Source of the DNA: Atriophallophorus winterbourni
Taxonomy: Eukaryota; Platyhelminthes; Trematoda; Plagiorchiida; Microphallidae
Direction: 5' to 3'
NCBI GenBank assembly: GCA_013407085.1
Contig: JACCGJ010025996.1
Coordinates: 1 to 64,000, forward strand
DNA length: 64,000 bases
Positions 1 to 13,330 of this stretch are shown in pieces. The translations under genes were made by a program, and so were the position numbers. The notes beneath the pieces are model-generated. The model had not been told where the DNA came from. It was given only the letters and a program-made list of their open reading frames with translations, and did not search any database. The number at the start of each line of letters is the position of its first letter. The first letter of the stretch is position 1.

Positions 1-510
1 TGCACATATCCAGAAATTATCTGAGAGAATTATCCACCCAACTACCACCTCGAACCAGCGGGAGTCATGAATACACAGTACATATTCCCGAATCGAGACT
101 GAACAGTCGAAGGTATTTTATTGTGTACGCGTATGTGTTACCTGGAAATCCCTACCCTCTAAAGTTACGCATTCATCAACTTGGATATATTCAAATCGCA
201 TTTGGATAAATTCTTATCGGCCAATCCAAATATTGAACCTATATATTTTACACCATTACAACTTCGAAGTTTGAACCCGTGCATTGAAGTAAACTATAAA
301 TTTTGATCACAAGGAGTAACATGTGCCATCCAACCAATCTAAAACAGTTTCTTTTCTGAGGATGTTAATTTGATTCCAGAACTGCTCAGTAATCAAACGA
401 ATCCCATTTTACTGCCAGTGTTATTGGTAATTATCATATTCTTCTGTGAATTTTGTAAACCTATATGCTTTTTTGACCGCTAAATTGAATTGAATTGAAT
501 TGATATTACT
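1..510 (+). pseudogene. CR1-like RT C-terminal end and 3' tail (copy cut by window edge)
   Basis: The 3' end of the same RT relic seen whole at 3645-5208; the core lies upstream of the window. Out-of-frame remnants of the C-terminal domain run to about 240, followed by a 3' UTR ending in tandem GAATT at 487-506. It fixes the left phase of the array. Confidence 0.7.
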
Positions 511-1649
511 AGTATCAACCTGCATGTTTTTAGTAAGCATATCAACGATTATGGGTTTCGAGTAACTATAAACGGTTACTTAACATGGACATGTTGCACA
601 ATAAACGTTGCGAAAACCTTACTGATATAAACCTTGCAAATTGTCACTAATTCCATATATTCTTCGTATTCAGAGACTGAATACTTCTAGAACGTTGCGC
701 GGAGAACTAGAGAACATAAATTGTAGCTTCCTCGGGATTTAAACCAAACCAGCATAAAAGCATTTCTACAGCCACACTGGCCTTTAATCTCATAATCTGT
801 TCCTGTAGGGATCTGGATTTTAATTTTATGTATCAGGTTACGTGTTGCTTGAAAGTTGGGCATGTATTTGATTTATCCGATTGTTAGCTCGAATGGAAGC
901 ACCAATTTTAAATTTGTAAATTGCCTTCCTGTATGCTCTGATTTGATCAACAATTGGTTCCAAGTGTATTCAACAACAAAGGGATGTTCCATCACTGACT
1001 ATAGGGTGCGTAACCTCAAGTGATCACGTTTTAAATTTCTTCATCGATTTTAGAGTCGCAACGTATGTTTTTTCAGTTCAGTTACATTTGCTTTAGGTTC
1101 ATGCGCAGTGACCGGTTTCGCTACAAGTTAGATGAACTTGAAGTAATCAAAACACACCACTGTTAGTAGATGAATCATTATTCCACAGAACATAGAAAGC
1201 TGAACGCAACGAAGGTGAACCATGTTTTCGCGCTCGTATTGAGAGTGCAGGTTTTGACCTACAAAAGACGTATGATTTTTCATCGATAATGTGTTAAATT
1301 ATTCTGCAAAAATGGTTTTGTTATATTCACAAACCATAAAATTGAACAGCATAAAAGCGTCAATGTCTTATTCCAAAATTATAAATATTCGGACTGAAAG
1401 TTGATAGCTTTCTGAAAATAAACGGAACAATGTATTGACCCGAAGTAGTTAAACGTTTAAAGTATTTAATGGGATTATTTCGAAACCATTAAAATAACAA
1501 AAAATTAAACATAACGAGTGTATCTAGGATAGGCTTACAAATTATGGATAGGTTAATTTAATTTTGTTTTGATGGACTCAATGCAGGGCGAGTCAGAATC
1601 GCACGCAGTTAGATTAACCTAAAATAGATAGTCCGCCTAGCAAACATAG

Positions 1650-2560
1650 TGCAGGCAGAACTTGTGTCCTAGAGTTATGAGTTATATCCACCTCTCGTCT
1701 AATCTGTACATTGATGAACATAGGTCTCCTTTAAGAGACACTAGTCTATAGGTAATGATAATATCAAGGCCTATTATTTCTTTCGGTTGAGTCACACAAA
1801 CCCAGACGTCGCAATAGTCTAGTCTATGGAACGTTACAAAAACCCGTGGCTAACCGCACCACCCTGTGGTACTTCATCGTTTTACGATAACATCATTCGT
1901 TATTCGATGATATGTTCGAGGTATGAACCTTTATAATAATCGCGGAAAGATGAGTGAGAATCTGTTTGCCTTTCTACGAAGATTCCGGCAACGCTCTCCA
2001 GTTTCCTATTATTGAATTCTTCATGGTCTTTTGACTCAGAGCTACGTGTTGAGCCTCCGTTTCTCAACAATCATATCCAAGAAATATTCTTCCAAATGTG
2101 GAGCATCTCGCTTTTCCATGTGGTAAACGGTATATCATTCACAGCCACCCAATCTGACATGTTCAAGGATACAAGGATTCAAGTGTATAACAAATCCAAA
2201 TAATTTTGCACATCCTCACCACTGATTCGAGTCCATCATCCGTGAACAGAACACTTTTTAGTATTGTGAGTGGTGGTAAATCGTTTATGAATATGAGAAA
2301 GAAGCGAGCCTAGCAGAGACCTTTGTGGGATTCCGTTGGTGGTTTAATATTTTTGATATGACTCCATATACTTCCATTCTTGCGCGTTAATCTGATAGGT
2401 CGTCGCAAAATCATGAGAGAAGTGGATTACCGATTCATCAATGTAGAAGGGAATTGTATTTGACTGTATCAATAGCTTTGAACTGTATTCATGTTATACT
2501 TTGCAACGTTACAATATCTAAACATGTCTGATTGCTTGAAGACGAGATGGCCCGAAGACA
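1650..2560 (-). pseudogene. Old minus-strand reverse transcriptase relic, array copy A
   Basis: Read on the minus strand this shows decayed RT blocks with several stops: a segment like FLIFINDLPPLTILKSVLFTDDG, and further along RLLRRLGLCDSTE, the region after the thumb. It is older and more broken than the plus-strand relics beside it. The same relic recurs at about 6350-7260 and 11070-11955. Confidence 0.6.
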
Positions 2561-2734
2561 CACAATGCGCATAACTGATGAGAGACAACAACCGAGAAAC
2601 CGGTCGTGTCCTTCCGTCCTGATTTTCGAACGTTATGAACTACTTGTTAATATAATCAGCCTTTAATCAACGACAGCAACACAATTTACCGACGTCCTAG
2701 ACCATTTCTGCTCCACTGTCTCCACTCGTATGCG

Positions 2735-3415
2735 GTTCAGGTTCGGTCGCCCTGGCTACAGAAGGACATCAGTCTCTTGCAGAGAATATATCATCGGACC
2801 ACCAAGCTCGTAAGTGGTTTAAAACATAAACAGTACGAAGATCGGATTACAAGCCCTAATCTCTTCGACTCTCGCTACCGCCGTCTTAGAGGCGACTTGA
2901 TTCTTATGTTCAATATACTGCATACCCACAACCATCCCCCGAATCAACTATTCACACGACTACCACCACGAACAAGCCGGAGTCATAACTATACAGTGCT
3001 TATTCCCGACTCAAGGCTGAACTGTCGAAGGTATTTTTATTCTGTACGTGTATGTCTTACTTGGAACTCCCTACCCCGTAACGATGCACATTCACCCAAC
3101 TTGGATATATTCAAATCGAACTTGGATAACTTCATGTCGACCAATCCAAACATTGACCGCAATATATTCTGCATCATAAAGCTTTGAATCCATGCATCGA
3201 AATAAACCTTACATATTTACCCAATCAAACCGGTTGAAAACAATGTATTTTTACGTGATTCCTGAACTGATCAGTAGGCAAACGAATCCCGTTTTACTAC
3301 CTATGTTATTTGTAATTCGCATATTATTCTGTGGTTTTTGTAAAGCTATGTGCTTTTTAGACCATCAAATTGAATGGAAAATGAATAGAAATTGAAATTG
3401 AAATTGAATTGATCC
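2735..3415 (+). pseudogene. 5'-truncated CR1-like element: RT C-terminal region and 3' tail, copy 1
   Basis: A 5'-truncated piece of the same superfamily. It is open from about 2729 to 3187 with residues like SPWLQKDISLLQRIYHR, then a region containing LTWNSLPRNDAHSPNLDIFKSNLDNF, the usual CR1 C-terminal end. The 3' UTR finishes in AAATTGAAATTGAATTGA (to about 3413), a typical short-repeat tail. It lies directly upstream of the longer RT relic, suggesting one insertion beside or into another. It lacks the polymerase core. Confidence 0.8.
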
Positions 3416-3644
3416 TTAACTCTCGTTATTTCACCATAAAATTTTTACAACAACAAAATATTACCTCGGACGGTGTTGTCCGCACATTGCTAAATCTCAA
3501 CACGAAATAATTTTCCGGATTTGACGAAACTACCACGCTGATTCTAAAAAAGTATGCTCATACTTTGTGTACGCCCATCACGTACTTGTTTAAACTCTCT
3601 TCAACTTAACGGATCGTTCTCTTTAAGTGGAAGTATGACATCAT

Positions 3645-5208
3645 TTTCCCCAACTACAAAGAAGTAAACTGTTCTGAAGTATCTAACTATCGACCAGTAA
3701 CACTACTACCGGTGATCTCTAAATGAAACAGCGTCACAAAACATCTGGGAGACAATTGCTTGCTCGCAGTCGAAAAAAACTTCTTTCAAATAAGACACTC
3801 TTTCCTTTCAAACCTTGTGCTCGCCGTCAATAACTTGACACAAGCTGTAGACAAAGGTCTCACAATACACGCTTGTCATCTTGATATGTTAAATGCATTT
3901 GATATTGTCAACCACAGTCTGTTACTACAATAAATAGAGCAACGTGTTATCGAGGGTTCATTACTAGCCTGGTTTGAGGATTATCTCCGCGACCGTATAA
4001 TTCGAATAAGTGTTGATGGCGCTTTGTAACGACTTCTTAAATGAGCGAGTGGAGTGCCGCATGGATCAGTGCTTGAACCAATTCTTTTCCTGATCTATGC
4101 AAACGACTTACCTAAACTTGTTCGCTGCAAAATCTTGTTATTTTCTGATGACATCAAGTTGTGGATACATGTACGCACAACTAATGATTTCAGACAGCTT
4201 CAACTGGAAATCGATGCTTTACAGGACTGGTCAGTTAGAAATGAATTTTCTTTCAATGCCATACAATTCAAGGTATTAACTTTTGGAAGATATTTCGAGT
4301 GCTCTTACACCCTTGGTTCCCATAATCTTGAAACCACTTATATGGAGAAGGATTTTAGTGTTGGTGAGCAGCACATTAAACCGTCATATAACCCCACGGT
4401 TGTCAAGGAAAAGACGTCAAGAGTAATGCTTCTGCTGAAACGCTTGTTCGGGAGTTTCACGAAGCACACTGTTAATCTAATAATTAGTACGTTTATGAGG
4501 CCAACCCTGGAGTATGCGGCTCAGGCTTGGTCACCCTGGCTACAGAAGGACATCAGCCTCTTGCAGAGAATATATCATTGGATCATCGAGCTCGTATGTG
4601 GTTTAAAACACAAATGATTCGAAGATAATTTCACGAGTCTCAATCACTTCGGCTCTCACTACCACCGTCTTAAAGGTGATTTCATTCTTATGTTTATTAT
4701 ATTGCACATATCCAGAAATCACCTGAAAAATTATTCGCCCAACTACCACCTCGAACCAGCGGGTGTCATGAATACACAGTACATATTCCCGAATCGAGAC
4801 TGAACATTCAAAGGTATTTCATTGTGTACACGTATGTTTTACCTGGAAATCCCTTCCCTCTAAAGTTACACATTCATCAACTTGGACATATTCAAATCGC
4901 ATTTGGATAAATTCTTATCGGCCAATCCAAATATTGAACCTATATATTCTACACCATTCAAACTTAGAAGTTTGAACCCGTGCATTGAAGTAAACTATAA
5001 ATTTTGATCACAAGGAGTAACATGTGCCATCCAACCAATCTAAAACAGTTTCTTTTCTGAGGATGTTAATTTGATTCCAGAACTGCTCAGTAATCAAACA
5101 AATCCCATTTTACTACCAGTGTTATTGGTAATTATCATATTCTTCTGTGGATTTTGTAAACCTATACGCTTTTTAGACCGCTAAATTGAATTGAATTGAA
5201 TTGATATT
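3645..5208 (+). pseudogene. CR1/Jockey-like reverse transcriptase relic, copy 1
   Basis: A broken non-LTR reverse transcriptase. It opens near 3670 with residues like SNYRPVTLLPVIS, the RT entry motif. Motif A (LDMLNAFDIVNHSLL) lies at about 3880-3927 and is followed by an in-frame stop near 3931. The open part from 4054 carries a GSVLEPILFLIYANDLP block and FSDD in place of the catalytic YADD (about 4143-4155), then thumb residues ending QRIYH. Past 4617 the frame breaks again, and the 3' UTR ends in GAATT repeats near 5205, as in CR1 tails. Internal stops and the altered catalytic box make it non-functional. Element family is by motif only. Confidence 0.85.
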
Positions 5209-6349
5209 ACTAGTATCAACCTGCATGTTTTTAGTAAGCATATCAACGATTATGGGTTTCGAGTAACTATAAACGGTTACTTAACATGGACATGTTGCAC
5301 AATAAACGTTGTGAAAACCTTACTGATATAAACCTTGCAAATTGTCACTAATTCCATATATTCTTCGTATTCAGGGACTGAATACTTCTAGAACGTTGCG
5401 CGGAGAACTAGAGAACATAAATTGTAGCTTCCTCGGGATTTAAACCAAACCAGCATAAAAGCATTTCTACAGCCACACTGGCCTTTAATCTCATAATCTG
5501 TTCCCGTAGGATCTGGATTTTAATTTTATGTATCAGGTTACGTGTTGCTTGAAAGTTGGGCATGTATTTGATTTATCCGATTGTTAGCTCAAACGGAAGC
5601 ACCAATTTTAAATTTGTAAATTGCCTTCCTGTATGCTCTGATTTGATCAACAATTGGTTCCAAGTGTATTGAACAACAAAGGGATGTTCCATCACTGACT
5701 ATAGGGTGCGTAACCACAAGTGATCACGTTTTAAATTTCTTCATCGATTTTAGAGTCGCAACGTATGTTTTTTCAGTTCAGTTACATTTGCTTTAGGTTC
5801 ATGCGCAGTGACCGGTTTCGCTACAAGTTAGATGAACTTGAAGTAATCAAAACACACCACTGTTAGTAGGTGAATCATTATTTTGCAGAACATAGAAAGC
5901 TGAACGCAACGAAGGTGAACCAATATTTTCGCGAGCGTATTGAGAGTGCATGTTTTGACCTACAGAACACGTATTATTTTTCATCGATAATGCGTAAAAG
6001 TTATTCTTCAGAAAATGGTTTTGTTATATTCACAAACCATAAAATTGAACAGCATAAAAGCGTCAATGTCTTATTCTAAAATTCTAAATATTCGGACTGA
6101 AAGTTGATAGCTTTCTGAAAATAAATGGAACAATGTATTGACCCGAAGTAGTTAAACGTTTAAAGTATTTAATGGGATTATTTCGAAACCATTAAAATAA
6201 CAAAAAAATTGAGCATAACGAGTGTATCTAGGATAGGCTTACAAATTATGGATATGTTAATTTAATTTTGTTTTGAAGGACTCAATGCAGGGCGAGTCAG
6301 AATCTCACGCAGTTAGATTAATCTAAAATAGATAGTCCGCCTAGCAAAC

Positions 6350-7260
6350 ATAGTGCAGGCAGAACTTGTGTCCTAGAGGTATGAGTTATATCCACCTCTC
6401 GTCTAATCTGTACATTGATGAACGTAGGTCTCCTTTAACAGACACTAGTCTATAGGTAATAATAATATCAAGGCCTATTATTTCTTTCGGTTGAGTCACA
6501 CAAACCCAGACGTCGCAATAGTCTAGTCTATTAACGTTACGAAAACCCGTGGCTAAGCGCACCACCCTGTGGTACTTCATCGTTTTACGATAACAATCAT
6601 TCGTTATTCGATGATATGTTCGAGGTCTGAACCTTTATAATATTCGCGTAAAGATGAGTGAGAATCTGTTTGCCTTTCTACGAAGATTCCGGCAACGCTC
6701 TCCAGCTTCCTATTATTGAATACTTCATGGTCTTTTGACTCAGAGCTACGTGCTGAGCCTCCATTTCTCAACAATCATATCCAAGAAATATTCTTCCAAA
6801 TGTGGAGCATCTCGCTTTTCCATGTGGTAAACGGTATATCATTCACAGCCACCCAATCTGACATGTTCTAGGATACAAGGATTCAAGTGTATAACAAATC
6901 CAAATAATTTTGCACATCCTCACCACTGATTCGAGTCCATCATCCGTGAACAGAACACTTTTTAGTATTGTGAGTGGTGGTAAATCGTTTATGAATATGA
7001 GAAAGAAGCGAAACTAGCAGAGACCTTTGTGGGATTCCGTTGGTGGTTTAATATTTTTGATATGACTCCATATACTCCCATTCTTGTGCGTTAATCTGAT
7101 AGGTCGTCGCAAAATTATGAGAGAAGTGGATTACCGATTCATCAATTTAGAAGCGAATTGTATTTGACTGTATCAATAGCTTTGACTGTATTCATGTTAT
7201 ACTTTGCAACGTTACAATATCTAAACATGTCTGATTGCTTGAAGACGAGATGGCCCGAAG
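6350..7260 (-). pseudogene. Old minus-strand reverse transcriptase relic, array copy B
   Basis: Array copy of the relic at 1650-2560. A 64-residue minus-strand open stretch at 6386-6580 (containing DYCDVWVCVTQPKE) is only a piece of this decayed RT, not an independent gene. Confidence 0.55.
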
Positions 7261-7437
7261 ACACACAATGCGCATAACTGATGAGAGACAACAACTGAGA
7301 AACCGGTCGTGTCCTTCCGTCCTGATTTTCGAACGTTATGAACTACTTGTTAATATAATCAGCCTTTAATCAACGACAGCAACACAATTTACCGACGTCC
7401 TAGACCATTTCTGCTCCACTGTCTCCACTCGTATGCG

Positions 7438-8116
7438 GTTCAGGTTCGGTCACCCTGGCTACAGAAGGACATCAGTCTCTTGCAGAGAATATATCATCGG
7501 ACCACCAAGCTCGTAAGTGGTTTAAAACATAAACAGTACGAAAATCGCATTACAAGCCCTAATCTCTTCGACTCTCGCTACCGCCGTCTTAGAGGCGACT
7601 TGATTCTTATGTTCAATGTACTGCATACCCACAACCATCCCCCGAATCAACTATTCACACGACTACCACCACGAACAAGCCGGAGTCATAACTATACAGT
7701 GCTTATTCCCGACTCAAGGCTGAACTGTCGAAGGTATTTTTATTCTGTACGTGTATGTCTTACTTGGAACTCCCTACCCCGTAACGATGCACATTCACCC
7801 AACTTGGATATATTCAAATCGAACTTGGATAACTTCATGTCGACCAATCCAAACATTGACCGCAATATATTCTGCATCATAAAGCTTTGAATCCATGCAT
7901 CGAAATAAACCTTACATATTTACCCAATCAAACCGGTTGAAAACAATGTATTTTTACGTGATTCCTGAACTGATCAGTAGGCAAACGAATCCCGTTTTAC
8001 TACCTATGTTATTTGTAATTCGCATATTATTCTGTGGTTTTTGTAAAGCTATGTGCTTTTTAGACCATCAAATTGAATGGAAAATGAATAGAAATTGAAA
8101 TTGAGAATTGAATTGA
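7438..8116 (+). pseudogene. 5'-truncated CR1-like element: RT C-terminal region and 3' tail, copy 2
   Basis: Second copy of the 2735-3415 fragment, 4703 bases downstream. The open stretch 7480-7890 encodes almost the same 136 residues, differing at only a few positions. It ends with the same short-repeat tail near 8116. It is a duplicate made by the tandem array, not an independent insertion. Confidence 0.8.
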
Positions 8117-8347
8117 TCCTTAACTCTCGTTATTTCACCAGAAAATGTTTTACAACAACAAAATATTACCTCGGACGGTGTTGTCCGCACATTGCTAAAT
8201 CTCAACACGAAATAATTTTCCGGATTTGACGAAACTACCACGCTGATTCTAAAAAAGTATGCTCATACTTTGTGTACGCCCATCACGTACTTGTTTAAAC
8301 TCTCTTCAACTTAACGGATCGTTCTCTTTAAGTGGAAGTATGACATC

Positions 8348-9911
8348 ATTTTCCCCAACTACAAAGAAGTAAACTGTTCTGAAGTATCTAACTATCGACC
8401 AGTAACACTACTACCGGTGATCTCTAAATGAAACAGCGTCACAAAACATCTGGGAGACAATTGCTTGCTCGCAGTCGAAAAAAACTTCTTTCAAATAAGA
8501 CACTCTTTCCTTTCAAACCTTGTGCTCGCCCTCAATAACTTGACACAAGCTGTAGACAAAGGTCTCACAATACACGCTTGTCATCTTGATATGTTAAATG
8601 CATTTGATATTGTCAACCACAGTCTGATACTACAATAAATAGAGCAACGTGTTATCGAGGGTTCATTACTAGCCTGGTTTGAGGATTATCTCCGCGACCG
8701 TATAATTCGAATAAGTGTTGATGGCGCTTTGTAACGACTTCTTAAATGAGCGAGTGGAGTGCCGCATGGATCAGTGCTTGAACCAATTCTTTTCCTGATC
8801 TATGCAAACGACTTACCTAAACTTGTTCGCTGCAAAATCTTGTTATTTTCTGATGACATCAAGTTGTGGACACATGTACGCACAACTGATGATTTCAGAC
8901 AGCTTCAACTGGAAATCGATGCTTTACAGGACTGGTCAGTTAGAAATGAATTTTCTTTCAATGCCATACAATTCAAGGTATTAACTTTTGGAAGATATTT
9001 CGAGTGCTCTTACACCCTTGGTTCCCATAATCTTGAAACCACTTATATGGAGAAGGATTTTAGTGTTGGTGAGCAGCACATTAAACCGTCATATAACCAT
9101 ACAGCTGTCAAAGAAAAGACTTCGAGAGTACTTCTTCTGCTGAAACGCTTGTTCGGGAGTTCCACGAAGCAAACTGTTCATCGAATAATTAGTACGTTTA
9201 TGAGGCCAACCATGGAGTATGCTGCTCAGGTTTGGTCACCCTGGCTACAGAAGGACATCAGCCTCTTGCAGAGAATATATCATTGAATCATCGAGCTCGT
9301 ATGTGGTTTAAAGCACAAACGATTTGAAGATAATTTTACTAGTCTCAATCACTGCGGCTCTCACTACCACCGTCTTATAGGTGATTTCATTCTTGTTTAT
9401 TATATTGCACATATCCAGAAATCACCTGAATAAATTATTCGCCCAACTACCACCTCGAACCAGCGGGTGTGATGAATACACAGTACATATTCCCGAATCG
9501 AGACTGAACATTCAAAGGTATTTCATTGTGTACACGTATGTTTTACCTGGAAATCCCTTCCCTCTAAAGTTACACATTCATCAACTTGGACATATTCAAA
9601 TCGAATTTGGATAAATTCTTATCGGCCAATCCAAATATTGAACCTATATATTCTACACCATTCAAACTTAGAAGTTTGAACCCGTGCATTGAAGTAAACT
9701 ATAAATTTTGATCACAAGGAGTAACATGTGCCATCCAACCAATCTAAAACAGTTTCTTTTCTGAGGATGTTTATTTGATTCCAGAACTGCACAGTAATCA
9801 AACAAATCCCGTTTTACTACCAGTGTTATTGGTAATTATCATATTCTTCTGTGGATTTTGTAAACCTATACGCTTTTTAGACCGCTAAATTAAATTGAAT
9901 TGAATTGATAT
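8348..9911 (+). pseudogene. CR1/Jockey-like reverse transcriptase relic, copy 2
   Basis: The counterpart of the 3645-5208 relic, one repeat unit downstream. It has the same entry motif, the same TAA after motif A and the same FSDD box. The open segment is 8759-9286, with a few substitutions, for example a stop just after QRIYH where copy 1 reads on. The 3' tail ends in GAATT repeats near 9908. Non-functional. Confidence 0.85.
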
Positions 9912-11069
9912 TACTAGTATCAACCTGCATGTTTTTAGTAAGCATATCAACGATTATGGGTTTCGAGTAACTAGAAACGGTTACTTAACATGGACATGTT
10001 GCACAATAAACGTTGTGAAAACCTTACTGATGTAAACCTTGCAAATTGTCACTAATTCCATATATTCTTCGTATTCAGGGACTGAATACTTCTAGAACGT
10101 TTCGAGGAGAACTAGAGAACATAAATTGTAGCTTCCTCGGGATTTAAACCAAACCAGCATAAAAGCATTTCTACAGCCACACTGGCCTTTAATCTCATAA
10201 TCTGTTCCCGTATGGATCTGGATTTTAATTTTATGTATCAGGTTACGTGTTGCTTGAAAGTTGGGCATGTATTTGATTTATCCGATTGTTAGCTCAAATG
10301 GAAGCACCAATTTTAAATTTGTAAATTGCCTTCCTGTATGCTCTGATTTGATCAACAATTGGTTCCAAGTGTATTCAACAACAAAGGGATGTTCCATCAC
10401 TGACTATAGGGTGCGTAACCTCAAGTGATCACGTTTTAAATTTCTTCATCGATTTTAGTGTCGCAACGTATGTTTTTTCAGTTCAGTTACATTTGCTTTA
10501 GGTTCATGCGCAGTGACCGGTTTCGCTACAAGTTAGATGAACTTGAAGTAATCAAAACACACCACTGTTAGTAGATGAATCATTATTCCGCAGAACATAG
10601 AAAGCTGAACGCAACGAAGGTGAACCAATGTTTTCGCGCGCGTATTGAGAGTGCATGTTTTGACCTACAGAACACGTATTATTTTTCATCGATAATGCGT
10701 AAAAGTTATTCTGCAGAAAATGGTTTTGTTATATTCACAAACCATAAAATTGAGCAGCATAAAAGCGTCAATGTCTTATTCAAAATTCTAAATATTCAGA
10801 CTGAAAGTTGTTACCTTTCTGAAAATAAATGGAACAATGCATTGACCCGAAGTAGTTGAAGGCTTCAAGTATGAATGGTGATGATTGCGAAACATTTAAA
10901 ATGACAACAAATTGTATATAACGAGTGCATCTAGGATAGGCTTACAAATTATGGATATGTTAATCCACTTCTGCTATAAAGGTCTTAATGCAGGGCGAGT
11001 TGAAGCCGCACGCAGGTAGAATATGCTAAAAATTGGAAGTCCGCCTAGCAAACATAGTGCAGGCAGAAC

Positions 11070-11955
11070 GTGTGTCCTAGAAGGATGAGTTATATCCACC
11101 TCTCGTCTACTCTCTACATTGGGTCTCCTTTAATAGACACTATTCTATAGGTAATAATAATATCAAGGCTCACTGTTTCTTCTGGTAGAGTCACACAAAC
11201 CCAGAAGTCGCAGTAGTTTAGTCTACGGAACGTCACCAAAACTTCACCACCCTGTGGTACTCCATCGTTCTACGATGACAATCATTCGTTTTCCGATGTT
11301 AAGTTCGTAGTCTGAACCTTTATAATATTCGTGGAAAGATGGATAACATTCTGTTAGCCTGTCTATTCAGAATCCGAAAACGCGCTTAAGCTTTATATCA
11401 CTGAATGCTTCATGGTCTTTTGTCTCAGGGATGCGTGACGAGCATTCATTTCTCAAGAAACTTATCCAAGATATATTCTTCCAAATGTAGAGCATCTAGA
11501 TATTCCATGTGTTAAACGGTATATCATTCACAGCCACCTAATCTGACATGCTCAAGGATACAAGGATTCAAGTGTATAACCAATCCAAATAATTTTGCAC
11601 TTCCTCACCACTGATTCGAGTCCATCATCCGTGAACAGAACGCTTCTTAGTATTATGAGTGGGGGTTAATGGTTTATGTTTAGGAGAGAGAACCGGACCT
11701 AGCAGATATATTTGTGGGATTCCGTTGGTGGTTTATTATTTTTGATATGACTCCATATACTCTCATTCTTGCGCGGTGATCTGATAGGTCGTCGCACAAT
11801 CATGAGAGAAGTGGATTACCGATTAATAAATGAAGAAGCGAATTGTATTTGACTGTACCAAAAGCTTTGACGCTATTTATTTTAACCTTTGCATCGTTAC
11901 AATAAGTAAACTTGTCCGAGTGCGTGAAGACAAGATAGACCGAAGACACAAAGCA
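11070..11955 (-). pseudogene. Old minus-strand reverse transcriptase relic, array copy C (diverged)
   Basis: Third copy of the relic. It is clearly more diverged from A and B than the upstream part of the same unit. Similarity ends near 11955, just past the block matching the GAAGAC...GAAGACAC stretch of the other copies. This end marks the right border of the array. Confidence 0.5.
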
Positions 11956-12524
11956 AGCTAGCTGAATACAATCTTAACAGCAAATAACTCCGTGTTTTAA
12001 TTGACTGGTTAGATTTGGATAAAGTGTAACCAAAATGAGTTATGCTTTTTTTCACGAGCTCCCAGGTGCCAGGTGCAGCAAAAATAAGAAGCACTTGATG
12101 GAAGTATTCCCAGCCAGTACAACGGCATCAATTAATTATGCGCTTACTATGTACATTCATGATCGATATCGACCAAAGTGAAAAACAATTGCCTTTTTCC
12201 AAAATGAGTGTTTAATAATGCTGTCGGTGTGTATCATAGGCCTAACACATTTTGTTATGCAAACCACGTTAATATGTTCCATAATAGATTTGGAATGGAT
12301 TTAATTCGTAAATGGTCAGACATTTTAAGTTTCAGCAAGTCGAATACTCGGTCTGAAGTATGCCTACAAATGATACAAGTTTACGCAAGAAATTGTGACC
12401 AATCTCTCTCCAGGATATCCACACGAATGAATACATCGTTTCGCTACTCGGAATACATATGCTGGAAAGTTAAGTAAGTTTCTGTGCAACGCACGTCTGT
12501 GTTATTTTAAGAACCTTGACGTTA

Positions 12525-12735
12525 CAAAACGATACAGGCTCAAATGGACTGACCGTGTGACAGCTTAGTTCATAAAAAACTAACTACCTCTAATTCTATA
12601 CTCACTGCCTTCTATCTATTCTGTGCAACTTCGTTCTCTCCTGACCCGCAAAAGGTAAATAGCCTGTTTTCTTGCATTGTTGTTCTATTCGATACATTCC
12701 TCAAATTGTTCGGATCCTCTCTAAAAAGATTTCCT
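12525..12735 (+). pseudogene. Reverse transcriptase C-terminal relic
   Basis: A decayed plus-strand piece reading LKWTDRVTA then stop codons and residues resembling LRSLLTRKR...CFLALLFYSIHSS. It matches the order seen in the minus-strand element at 59.2-59.8 kb (KWTDHVTA...LRLRSSTVPPDVVRCFVFTCIVQILIYAS), so both probably come from one family. No function remains. Confidence 0.55.
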
Positions 12736-12744
12736 GATTAAACA

Positions 12745-12960
12745 GGTCGGTCGTAGCAACCTTATCCAACAGTGGCGAAACTTGTTTAACATTCTTCCTT
12801 TGTACCAAGCGCAAGCGAATACTGATTTTACTGTTCTTACCCGATGACAGCAAACAGCACGAAACCGGTCGTAATGTGTGTGTGCGTGATAGAGTTGCAT
12901 AATAATAAGCGTTCTTGGTCATTTATTATCAAAAAATCTGGTCAGAACTTATTTTGGATA
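12745..12960 (+). repeat. Interspersed repeat with degenerate hammerhead-ribozyme core
   Basis: Core at about 12837-12874. TTAC (12837-12840) is followed by CCGATGA (canonical CTGATGA with one change), AGCAAACAGCAC, GAAA (12861-12864), CCGGTC and GTAA (12871-12874), which pairs with the opening TTAC as stem I. GTC at 12868-12870 fits the NUH cleavage triplet. Upstream sequence (GTCGTAGCAACCTTATCCAACAGTGG) is shared with copies at 38.8 and 62.9 kb, so this is one dispersed family. Activity of this copy is doubtful because of the core change and poor stem II. Confidence 0.6.
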
Positions 12961-13116
12961 AATGAAATCTCCGTTTACCGGTTATCATTTTTGATAAGCT
13001 TGACAATAATGACCTCTATAGAACAATTCGGAAGGAAATTATCTCGTTAATATATTATGTATGATGTTTCATCTGCTCACATTGGTTTAACTGTGCAAAG
13101 CGTTATCACAAATTTT

Positions 13117-13330
13117 TGCAGGAGACGATAGTGGCCTTATGCTGTGGAACACAGATTGTACGCCGTCAGCTTGTAATTACCACGATTCGTCGATTATGGC
13201 GAATACTGTATGAGCCCTGCGGAGAGTTTGTTCCTTCCGACTCGGACTATTTAGTCATTCGAAAATCTGTGGATCATGAACAATTAAAATATGGTGGTCA
13301 AAAACGTCGCCGACGAATCAATTGACAAAA
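13117..13330 (+). repeat. Retroelement 3'-end fragment (decayed finger tail)
   Basis: The stretch CTGCGGAGAGTTTGTTCC...CGGACTATTTAGTCATTCGAAAA is related to the finger-encoding 3' tail at 21278-21435 (CxxCGRDCSSRIGLFSHSK), but the cysteine codons and frame are decayed. It is a truncated 3' end of an RTE- or similar non-LTR family. The 69-residue open frame across it is not a credible gene. Confidence 0.5.

Larger units (their letters stand above)
1..11955. repeat. Tandem array of ~4.7-kb units, 2 full copies plus 1 partial
   Basis: Position 1 aligns with 4703 and with 9406, giving a period of 4702-4703 bases. Copy A is 1-4702, copy B 4703-9405, copy C 9406 to about 11955, where similarity fades. 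A and B differ only by scattered substitutions and small indels. C is close to them up to about 10855 and then clearly more diverged. Each unit holds, in order, a CR1-like 3' tail ending in GAATT repeats, a spacer, a minus-strand reverse transcriptase relic, a degenerate hammerhead-like motif, a plus-strand RT C-terminal piece and a second plus-strand RT core relic that runs into the next unit. It is a segmental duplication of retrotransposon debris rather than a classical satellite. Confidence 0.9.

Noticed and set aside
12208..12477. 89-codon plus-strand open frame
   Set aside because: No ATG at its start, no recognised domain and no splice sites; flanked by retroelement debris.
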